DNA from: Clostridia bacterium
GTDB lineage: Bacteria; Bacillota; Sulfobacillia; SLMV01
Length of the DNA: 16,439 nt
Assembly (NCBI GenBank): GCA_003554565.1
Contig: PWGR01000018.1
Span: 1 to 16,439, forward strand
Direction: 5' to 3'
Shown in pieces: positions 1 to 5,272 of this stretch (position 1 is the stretch's first letter; each line of letters starts with the position of its first letter). The notes under the pieces are model-generated. The model saw nothing but the letters and a program-made list of their open reading frames with translations, ran no database searches and was not told the DNA's origin. The position numbers were made by a program, and so were the translations under genes.

Positions 1-1
1 C

Positions 2-199
2 CCGCCAGTGGAGGAGACCCTTGATCTCATGCGCCGGGGGAAACTCTGCCGCGCCCGACGGGCCACGTACTTCACGCACCTCAATCATACCAACCCCTTG
101 CTGGACGAAGGCAGCGAGGCGTACCGGCGGGTCATGACCGCGGGCTGTCGAGTCGCCGCGGAGGGTCTGAGCATTCCCCTGGGCGGGGGGCAGATATGA
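2..199 (+). CDS. PqqB-like metallo-beta-lactamase-fold protein, C-terminal fragment
   Basis: The reading frame is open at the left edge of the window, so only about the last 65 residues are present, ending at TGA 197-199. The segment FTHLNHTNPLLDEGS closely resembles the C-terminal motif of PqqB proteins (typically FIHINNTNPILD followed by a Ser/Glu turn), and the tail AGCRVAAEGLSIPL matches the family's ending. PqqB belongs to the metallo-beta-lactamase fold, and the His of this motif is near the last metal site. PqqB is a PQQ-pathway protein, but many stand-alone homologues are uncharacterised hydrolases, and no other pqq gene is visible here. The next gene begins inside its stop codon, which suggests co-translation. 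Family recognition is good; function is open because the catalytic N-terminal part is outside the window. Confidence 0.72.
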   Translation, partial: PPVEETLDLMRRGKLCRARRATYFTHLNHTNPLLDEGSEAYRRVMTAGCRVAAEGLSIPLGGGQI

Positions 200-444
200 A
201 CGATACCCGAGTACACCGGTGGATCATAGTCATCGTCGCACTCTGGGTGCTTCTGGGTGGGCTGGCTGGCCGGTGCGCAGTTTCAGATGAACACGAGCAG
301 GGGCGGGGATCGGCAGGATATGCATTCATGCACCAGATCCCTGCGGCCCTCATTCAATCCTACGTGCCGCACCCCGGAGCGGGTTATGTCCCCGGGGGAG
401 CTTCTAGCTTGAGGTCTTACCGGTCCGAAAGCAACACGAACTGA
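196..444 (+). CDS. Small membrane-anchored hypothetical protein (82 aa)
   Basis: The ATG at 196 overlaps the stop of the preceding gene (ATATGA), giving a 4-nt overlap typical of translational coupling. A G-rich stretch (GGGCGGGGGG, 181-190) can serve as ribosome-binding site. Residues about 9-25 (WIIVIVALWVLLGGLAG) form one hydrophobic span after a short charged start, so the protein is probably a membrane anchor or signal peptide with a 55-residue hydrophilic tail. The Cys at residue 27 follows Arg, so this is not a good lipobox. I recognise no family. The tail has no metal or catalytic motif. It ends 6 nt before the lipoprotein gene, so all three probably share a transcript. The coupling and the hydrophobic span support a real gene. 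Confidence 0.55.
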   Translation: MNDTRVHRWIIVIVALWVLLGGLAGRCAVSDEHEQGRGSAGYAFMHQIPAALIQSYVPHPGAGYVPGGASSLRSYRSESNTN

Positions 445-450
445 GCGAGG

Positions 451-1905
451 ATGAGAGATATGAGGCGAGTTTTCGGTACTGCACTGATTGCTGTTTTGGG
501 GGTTCTGGTGCTCTTTTCTGTCTCCGGCTGCCGCCCGGACGTGGACTCGGCAGACGGGGAGCTGGTGCTGGTGTTCAACATCGATGATGAGTCCGGGGTC
601 CTGTCTCAGGAGAAGGTCACCGTACCCGGGGGAGAGGATCCGCTCGAATACGCCCTGCTTCAGTCTGACCCCGGCATTCTGCTGTCTCACTCCCAGGGTG
701 AGGACGGGCAGGTGACTCTGTACCTTGACCCGGACTGGGAAGCCGAATCTGATCGGGAGGAAATCCTGTCGGTTTACTCGCTGGTCAATGCCGCCGCGGC
801 CGCCGGCGGTGCGGTCGATGTGCGGGTCGCTCGCGGCGAGCACGCTGAAGAATTCTGCTATGATGGGGCGCATCTCGTGGCCGATTGGTCCCTTCAGCGC
901 CCGGGCTGGGATGAGGAATGTGTGAGCGCGGAAGAGCTCGATATCCAGCCGTTGGACCAGGTTCCCGCGCATTTTTCCCCGGCCGGTTGGATTGATGAAC
1001 GCAGAATACTGGGCATCACCGGCGGCCGCCTCGCCGTACACGATGTGGATAGCGAGACCACAGATCGGCTGGAGATAGATGTCTGGAGCGTTCTTCCCTC
1101 CCCGGACGGCCGGAAGATTGCCTTTGTCGATCAGGAGGGGGTGAAGTATGCCAGGCTGGACGAGCCAGAATCGGCTGAACTGCTTTCCGACGATCGCGAG
1201 GATGAAGGGATTTGGATGTTGACCAGCTTCTCTCCGGACAGTACACAGCTGCTGTTCTCCCGTGTCCATGAGTGGGACGCGACCTATTATGTCTACCACC
1301 TGCGTACCGGCCAGATCCGACAACTGCAGACCGGCCTGCAGGGATATTTCCTGACGCACGGGGGCACCTGGCTGGGCAATGATGCGGTGATCTTCAACGT
1401 GCGGGCGGTGGCCCGCAAGAACGGTGCTGCGGAGTACGGCTTTGGAATGAGAGGAGACCTGACGCTGTACTGCCTCAGCGATGACAGCTACGAGCTGATC
1501 ACAGATGTGCAGGACGGCCGCTTTGTGATGGCCGAAGGTCGGGCGGGAACGGAGCAGATCACCTTCCGGGAGAATTCCCCCGGTGAACGCCCCGTCGCAG
1601 GGATCTACCGCCCGAATTCGACGGAGAAGACCATGTTCTCTGAACCGGCGGCCGGGATCGTACCCGATCCCACCGGGGAGCGCTTTGCGGTCCTGTCCGA
1701 GCGGGTGCCGATGAGGCGGCGGTCGCACGTGCACCTGTGGATTTACGAGCAAGATGCGCTCTCAGGCGACCTGCGGCTGCGCAACATCGATGCCGCGCCG
1801 CAGGTCCACTGGGCACCGGGGGGTGATCGCTTCACCTTAACCGCCACATTCATCCGCGACCTGGGCGAGATCCGGCGCACTTTCCTGGTCAATCTTTGCC
1901 GCTAG
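451..1905 (+). CDS. Lipoprotein with possible GerMN-like domain and beta-propeller repeats
   Basis: 484 aa. The N-terminus has basic residues, a hydrophobic stretch and the lipobox VSGC with Cys27, so it should be an exported lipoprotein. Residues about 36-130 (GELVLVFNIDDESG through the DVRVARGEHAEEF region) look like a divergent GerMN-type domain, a weak assignment. From about residue 165 there are repeated TolB/PD40-like blades: SPDGRKIAFVD, SPDSTQLLFSR, DPTGERFAVLSE and APGGDRFTLTAT. The nearest GAGG lies directly against ATG 451, so the second Met (ATG 460, 9 nt after GAGG) may be the true start; either keeps the lipobox. The gene follows the small membrane protein by 6 nt. The repeats suggest a protein- or ligand-binding scaffold at the membrane surface; no enzymatic motif is visible. 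Confidence 0.82.
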   Translation: MRDMRRVFGTALIAVLGVLVLFSVSGCRPDVDSADGELVLVFNIDDESGVLSQEKVTVPGGEDPLEYALLQSDPGILLSHSQGEDGQVTLYLDPDWEAESDREEILSVYSLVNAAAAAGGAVDVRVARGEHAEEFCYDGAHLVADWSLQRPGWDEECVSAEELDIQPLDQVPAHFSPAGWIDERRILGITGGRLAVHDVDSETTDRLEIDVWSVLPSPDGRKIAFVDQEGVKYARLDEPESAELLSDDREDEGIWMLTSFSPDSTQLLFSRVHEWDATYYVYHLRTGQIRQLQTGLQGYFLTHGGTWLGNDAVIFNVRAVARKNGAAEYGFGMRGDLTLYCLSDDSYELITDVQDGRFVMAEGRAGTEQITFRENSPGERPVAGIYRPNSTEKTMFSEPAAGIVPDPTGERFAVLSERVPMRRRSHVHLWIYEQDALSGDLRLRNIDAAPQVHWAPGGDRFTLTATFIRDLGEIRRTFLVNLCR

Positions 1906-1906
1906 C

Positions 1907-1943
1907 GCGGGATGGACACTGGAGGAATCTGCTCCCATCCCGC
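1907..1943. repeat. Perfect 9-bp inverted repeat after lipoprotein stop
   Basis: GCGGGATGG (1907-1915) and CCATCCCGC (1935-1943) are exact reverse complements around a 19-nt loop. The repeat starts one base after the lipoprotein stop codon (TAG 1903-1905) and lies 34 nt before the VOC gene. No T-run follows, so it is not a standard intrinsic terminator. The loop contains GGAGGA, a Shine-Dalgarno-like sequence with no start codon at a useful distance. It could be a transcript-stabilising 3' hairpin or an attenuating element. Confidence 0.4.
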
Positions 1944-1977
1944 CAATACCTGCAGCATCACCCGGGAAAGGATGTGA

Positions 1978-2526
1978 ATGTCAATGGCGGAACAGACGGG
2001 CAGAATCCCGGAGGACAAAGTCATGCTTTCCACCGTGACGCATGTATGTATTGCTGTGCGGGACCTCGAACGGACCGCTCGAAGGTTTTCAGAGAAATTC
2101 GGAATTGGGCCATTCACCACAAGAACGCAGCACACCCCACAGCGGCACGGTGAAGTGCGCGGAAAGCCCGCCGAATACACCCTCAAGTTTGGCTATGCCA
2201 GGGCCGGTTCCATCATCATCGAGCTGGTGCAGCCGCTCGCGGGGGAGACGGTATACGACGAATTTCTCGCCCAGCGGGGCGAGGGGGTTCACCACATTGG
2301 TTTTGCCGCGGCGCCCCCGCTCGATGAGGAGCTGGAGCGCTGGGCGAAAAACGGGATAAGACCGCTACAGGCAAATCGCCGCGATGATCCGGAGTACGGG
2401 TGGGCATACATGGATACGGAAGAGGACGTCGGCTGCGTCTTGGAGATCGTATGTGACCCGCCGCTCGGCTGGTGGGAGAGCCGCTCGCTGGCGGAAGACC
2501 TGAAAGGCCCCCTCGGGGAGGGATGA
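1978..2526 (+). CDS. VOC-family protein, methylmalonyl-CoA epimerase-like
   Basis: 182 aa. Two vicinal-oxygen-chelate modules are recognisable. The first starts at LSTVTHVCIAVRDLERTARR (about 17-36) with metal-ligand candidate His22. The IIIELVQPL strand (79-87) holds Glu82, GVHHIGFA (103-110) holds His105/His106, and VLEIVCD (154-160) ends the second module with Glu156. These positions match the H-x-E/Q-H-E metal pattern of methylmalonyl-CoA epimerases and relatives, although this protein is longer than the usual 135-150 aa epimerase. No methylmalonyl-CoA mutase gene is nearby, so another VOC epimerase or lyase activity is equally possible. The start at ATG 1978 is supported by GGGAAAGGA about 6 nt upstream; ATG 1984 is an alternative. 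It converges with the transporter gene. Confidence 0.75.
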   Translation: MSMAEQTGRIPEDKVMLSTVTHVCIAVRDLERTARRFSEKFGIGPFTTRTQHTPQRHGEVRGKPAEYTLKFGYARAGSIIIELVQPLAGETVYDEFLAQRGEGVHHIGFAAAPPLDEELERWAKNGIRPLQANRRDDPEYGWAYMDTEEDVGCVLEIVCDPPLGWWESRSLAEDLKGPLGEG

Positions 2527-2543
2527 ACGTCCCATGTGTTGGC

Positions 2544-2564
2544 ACCGGTGCTACCCTCACCGGT
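2544..2564. terminator. Candidate hairpin between convergent genes
   Basis: ACCGGTG (2544-2550) pairs with CACCGGT (2558-2564) across a 7-nt loop. It fills the 38-nt gap between the VOC stop (2524-2526) and the transporter stop (2565-2567), where a bidirectional terminator would sit. The 7-bp stem is followed by no T-run on either strand, so intrinsic termination is uncertain. Confidence 0.3.
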
Positions 2565-4007
2565 TCAAAACCACAGCACGCTGGCAGTTATAGAAAGCAC
2601 CAGGGCGCTGAAGAAGGTCAGCAGCAGGCCGTTTTTCAGCATGTCCGAGCTCTTGAAGTACCCGGTCGCGTAGGCTATTGCGTTCGGTGGGGTGTTGGCC
2701 GGAAGAAGGAAGGCCAGACAGGAGGACATCCCCGCCACAATGGCCAGCGCGACCGGGTCTAGGCCCAGTTGGTAGGCCAGGCCGATGGCCACCGGCACGT
2801 AGGTGGTCGACGTGGCTGTGAGGCTGGAGAAGAAGGTGATGCTGTAGGCGGTCAGCATGGCCAGGATGGTTACCACCAGAAACCCGCTCATGTCACCCAT
2901 GAATACGGAGAACCCGTCGGCAATCAGGGCTATCACTCCCGTGTCGCTGAGACCGCGCCCCAGTGACAGGCCACCGCCGACCAGTATGAATATGTCCCAG
3001 CCCACCTCCACCGATGCTTCCTCCCACTTGACAACACCGATTCCCGGGGCGATAAAGATCAGGACGATCAGGACCGAGGCTATGTACAGCCAGCCGGGCA
3101 TCAGCGGCAGCAGCGAGTCGCCTATCCACAGAAGCACCGCGACGCAGAACAGCAGGAGGACGTGTTTCTGCTCTTTAGTCATTGTTCCCAGCCGCTGCAG
3201 CTCCCTGCGTACTGCCGCGCCCCCTCCGCGGATAACATCTACCTCCGCCGGGTAAAGGTGCAGGAGTATTTTCCAGGCGATGGGGATGATTATGACAACC
3301 GCGGGCAGAGCCCGGATCATCCAGTCCATGAACCGGACTTCCGTACCGATCATGTCGGATATGAATGCGATGGTGATAGAGGATGCGGGGGTTCCCGCCG
3401 GCGTGCCCATCCCGCCTATGTTGGCCGCACAGGCGATGCCGATGGTCATGGCGCGCCTGAGGTTGGAGTTTCTCGCGGGTACGTCACCCATGTTCATTAT
3501 CCCGATGGCGATCGGCAGCATAATGACCGTTGCCGCCGAGTTGGATATCCACATGGACAGAAAAGCCGTACCGGCCATTATTCCGAGGAGGAGGCGGTCC
3601 GTCTGCTCGCCCATGGCTGCGACTATCTGCAGGCCTATCCGTCTGTCCAGCTTGTACTTCGAAAGCGCCGTCGCCATGATGAACCCGGCGAAAATGATGC
3701 TGTTGACCGGGGTGGCGATGTGACGGAGACCGTCCGAGATGTGCTGTATCCCGAAGACTGCCTGCAGGAGAATGATCAGCAGTGCGGTCATGGAGATGGG
3801 AATGCATTCGGTAATCCAAAAGACTGCGCCGACCACGGTGATGGCCATCATGGTCACCCCTTCCTCGGCGAGGTCGAGGGGAAGGGGGACCCGGGTTATC
3901 AGGTAGGCGGTAAGGAGTGTGACAGCTGCAATCACCAGGTTTCTGCGTTGCTCGGCTTTCATCCGATTTCTGGCCTCCCGCACCGGTGCGGCTCGCAATT
4001 CTTCCAA
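2565..4007 (-). CDS. DASS/SLC13-family dicarboxylate (divalent anion) transporter
   Basis: 480 aa of mostly hydrophobic segments (about 11-12 spans), the usual size for the divalent anion:Na+ symporter family in the inner membrane. Family landmarks are the first helical hairpin with SMWISNSAATVIMLPIAIG (151-169; SNS for the SNT signature), ANIGGMGTPAGTPASS (195-210), and the C-terminal block LPANTPPNAIAYATGYFKSS (435-454). The second SNT signature is poor: SSLTATSTTYVPV (394-406) has Ala-Thr-Ser where Ser-Asn-Thr is expected, so sodium coupling or substrate may differ. It probably moves C4-type or related carboxylates made by the neighbouring catabolic genes. The listed start is TTG 4007 with a weak upstream GGGAAA. 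ATG at 3962 (residue 16, MKAEQRR) behind GGGAGG is a strong alternative. Confidence 0.88.
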   Translation of the reverse strand: MEELRAAPVREARNRMKAEQRRNLVIAAVTLLTAYLITRVPLPLDLAEEGVTMMAITVVGAVFWITECIPISMTALLIILLQAVFGIQHISDGLRHIATPVNSIIFAGFIMATALSKYKLDRRIGLQIVAAMGEQTDRLLLGIMAGTAFLSMWISNSAATVIMLPIAIGIMNMGDVPARNSNLRRAMTIGIACAANIGGMGTPAGTPASSITIAFISDMIGTEVRFMDWMIRALPAVVIIIPIAWKILLHLYPAEVDVIRGGGAAVRRELQRLGTMTKEQKHVLLLFCVAVLLWIGDSLLPLMPGWLYIASVLIVLIFIAPGIGVVKWEEASVEVGWDIFILVGGGLSLGRGLSDTGVIALIADGFSVFMGDMSGFLVVTILAMLTAYSITFFSSLTATSTTYVPVAIGLAYQLGLDPVALAIVAGMSSCLAFLLPANTPPNAIAYATGYFKSSDMLKNGLLLTFFSALVLSITASVLWF

Positions 4008-4037
4008 TTTCCCATATCAGTCTACACGGTTTTTCGC

Positions 4038-4067
4038 GGCAGCGCACCATCATCACCGGGCGCTGCC
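4038..4067. repeat. 8-bp inverted repeat upstream of the transporter gene
   Basis: GGCAGCGC (4038-4045) and GCGCTGCC (4060-4067) are perfect reverse complements around a 14-nt loop. The element is 31-60 nt upstream of the TTG start of the minus-strand transporter and upstream of the plus-strand small-protein gene. There is no T-run on the exit side in the minus direction, so a leader hairpin or protein-binding site fits better than a terminator. Confidence 0.35.
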
Positions 4068-4099
4068 CGCACCCCTGATACGGAGTTTACATAGAATAT

Positions 4100-4125
4100 G
4101 GAGGAGACTCAATGTGATGGAGGTG
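4100..4125 (+). promoter_or_regulatory. Double Shine-Dalgarno with ATG-TGA start-stop
   Basis: GGAGGAG (4100-4106) is followed after 5 nt by ATG (4112-4114), which is immediately followed by TGA (4115-4117), so initiation there would make a start-stop. The A of that TGA begins another ATG (4117-4119) that opens a 17-codon frame ending at 4170. A second strong site, GGAGGTG (4119-4125), lies 7 nt before the ATG of the 34-aa small protein (4133). The arrangement could set re-initiation or ribosome stalling before the small protein; this role is inferred. Confidence 0.45.
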
Positions 4126-4132
4126 TCAGAAG

Positions 4133-4237
4133 ATGTCCCGGAGAAGACGTCTGCTCGTCGTGCCAGATGATCCATTTGAGCGGCTGCTGCAGCTGATCTT
4201 GCTGTGGCTGGGCTTTTTCGTGATAATGCGCCGGTGA
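4133..4237 (+). CDS. 34-aa single-span small membrane protein
   Basis: This reading frame is too short for standard ORF calling. It opens at ATG 4133 with GGAGGTG at a 7-nt spacing, which is nearly ideal, and stops at TGA 4235-4237. The protein starts with a run of arginines (MSRRRRLLVV), continues with PDDPFERLLQ, then has a hydrophobic span LILLWLGFFVIM (21-32) and ends in Arg-Arg. That makes it a plausible single-pass small membrane protein or an amphipathic regulator of the adjacent carrier. It lies in the 288-bp gap between two minus-strand genes, on the opposite strand to both, with no same-strand gene until 5273. I recognise no family. Chance alone could give a short frame, but not easily one with this ribosome-binding site and charge pattern. 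Confidence 0.55.
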   Translation: MSRRRRLLVVPDDPFERLLQLILLWLGFFVIMRR

Positions 4238-4245
4238 GTAGGGGT

Positions 4246-4283
4246 GGAGGGACAGGCGCAACAGAGTAGAGTGCTGCCCCTCC
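4246..4283 (-). terminator. Hairpin just downstream of the iron-sulfur flavoprotein gene
   Basis: On the minus strand GGAGGG (4283-4278) pairs with CCCTCC (4251-4246). One mismatch and an inner 3-bp CAG/CTG pairing continue the stem. It begins about 12 nt after the flavoprotein stop codon. No T-run follows, so intrinsic termination is uncertain. Confidence 0.28.
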
Positions 4284-4295
4284 GCCGCGCCGGCT

Positions 4296-4910
4296 TCAGC
4301 AATTTTTCCGGCATTTTCTGCGCAGGGAAGATGAGGCTTCGGCCACGTCGGCAACTCCTTCTGCCAGGCGGGCCAGACTTTGCGCCGCCGATGCGTCGCC
4401 TGAGGCGGGCCTGGCGGCGCAGCTTCCCTGGTGACCGATTCCATCTGGGCTGGAGTCGCCGACGATTATCATTCCATGTATGAGCATCATGTCATGTACT
4501 GCGCTCAGCACTGTCTCCTGGCCGCCGAAGCGCCCACCTCCGACGGACAGCGCTGCCCCGACGGTGTACAGCAGCCCCGACTCGCTGCGGAGTCGGCGGG
4601 TCTTGTCCCAAAAACCCTTGAGCTGCGTGCTCACCGTCCCGAAATAGACCGGGGAACCGGCCACTATGGCATCGGCCCGCCGCATCTCGGCGTAGACATC
4701 CTCAAGTTCGGTGCCGCGGTAGCAGTCCCCCGCGCAGGGGTCAGAGCAGTGAGCGCAGTATGGTGGGTCGACGTCTTCCAGAAGAGAAGCCACATGCACG
4801 ATCTCCGCGGTCGCCTGTCCCGGCAGATTTGACTGCAGAGTCTGCAGCATGTCGTAGGTATTGCCCCGCTCATTGGCGCTTCCGTTCAGCAGGAAAATTT
4901 TCGAGTCCAT
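4296..4910 (-). CDS. Iron-sulfur flavoprotein / NADPH-dependent FMN reductase-fold protein
   Basis: 204 aa from ATG 4910. The start KIFLLNGSANERGNTYDML (4-22) is the flavodoxin-like FMN phosphate loop. ADAIVAGSPVYFGTVSTQLK (79-98) is the second flavin-binding strand-loop typical of Isf-type proteins. Four cysteines, C52, C55, C59 and C63 (YCAHCSDPCAGDC), occupy the usual place of the compact [4Fe-4S] motif, here CX2CX3CX3C. HGMIIVGD (145-152) and the SGDASAAQSLARLAEGVADV tail (170-189) fit the family's C-terminus. Such proteins shuttle electrons from ferredoxin or reduce small acceptors in anaerobes. The frame stays open upstream to 4997, but ATG 4910 is preferred because AGGAGG lies 11 nt before it and the FMN motif follows at once. 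Two extra cysteines near the C-terminus (C200, C204) are unusual. Confidence 0.85.
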   Translation of the reverse strand: MDSKIFLLNGSANERGNTYDMLQTLQSNLPGQATAEIVHVASLLEDVDPPYCAHCSDPCAGDCYRGTELEDVYAEMRRADAIVAGSPVYFGTVSTQLKGFWDKTRRLRSESGLLYTVGAALSVGGGRFGGQETVLSAVHDMMLIHGMIIVGDSSPDGIGHQGSCAARPASGDASAAQSLARLAEGVADVAEASSSLRRKCRKNC

Positions 4911-5272
4911 TGCGTATATCGCCTCCTGGTTCCTGTTAGCTGTGCCTTTCAGTATTCGAGATAGGTGTGTCGTTCCCTCCGGGTCTATCCATCGCACGGA
5001 TATACCGGGCCCAATCCTCCCCGGGTTTCATCCTTCTCCTCCCGGGCGCGTGAGCAATCACTATCGCACATGAGCGTTCGTACATGCATGCATGCATGCA
5101 TGAGAACATGAGCGTGAGGGAAGGATTTGAGGCCCGGATTACGTGGACCTCGCCCGGCGCAGGCGGCGACGCGTCTGGCAGGAGACGTCCAGAGAGCGAA
5201 GAAGATGGCATATAGACGGCTTTTTCTGGCTGCCATTCCTTGTGATGCGCAGAGACGGGAGGACGGATAACG
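4911..5272. promoter_or_regulatory. Divergent intergenic region, flavoprotein / AOR
   Basis: These 362 bp separate the minus-strand flavoprotein from the plus-strand AOR gene and must hold promoters for both. I could not pick a convincing -35/-10 pair. AOR has its own ribosome-binding site (GGGAGG, 5250s). A small hairpin, CGTCT (5172-5176) with AGACG (5183-5187), lies in the AOR leader. I looked for a molybdenum/tungsten cofactor riboswitch and could not recognise one by eye. The most striking element is the CATG repeat listed separately. Confidence 0.4.
5068..5115. repeat. (CATG)5 tetranucleotide repeat flanked by 10-bp direct repeats
   Basis: CATG is repeated five times without interruption from 5083 to 5102, giving a 20-bp perfect palindrome. 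On either side is the direct repeat ACATGAGCGT (5068-5077 and 5106-5115). It lies about 160 nt upstream of the AOR start and 175 nt upstream of the flavoprotein start. It could be a binding site for a dimeric regulator, or a slippage-prone tract that changes promoter spacing. Confidence 0.7.

Noticed and set aside
283..1752. Long minus-strand open frame (489 aa) opposite the lipoprotein gene
   Set aside because: The plus-strand frame has a lipobox, propeller repeats and an operon context. The minus frame has no recognisable motif and arises from the high-GC antisense.
2538..2555. TGGCAC-like sequence resembling a sigma-54 -24 element
   Set aside because: The required GC of the -12 element is not at the right distance and the site lies between two convergent genes.
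3162..4094. Plus-strand 310-aa frame opposite the transporter gene
   Set aside because: The minus-strand product shows clear DASS transporter motifs and membrane spans. The plus frame is low-complexity antisense rich in His, Asp and Gly.
4109..4444. Minus-strand 111-aa frame overlapping the end of the iron-sulfur flavoprotein
   Set aside because: The flavoprotein frame continues with family-typical sequence to its own stop, so no frameshift or second gene is needed. The frame has no ribosome-binding site.
5084..5213. Short plus-strand frame through the CATG repeat (about 43 codons)
   Set aside because: No ribosome-binding site before any of its ATG codons and no recognisable protein features. 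It is mentioned only because the repeat would shift its frame.
5118..5272. Possible Mo/W cofactor riboswitch in the AOR leader
   Set aside because: Expected because AOR genes can carry one, but I could not match the conserved bases or helices by eye. A covariance-model search would decide.
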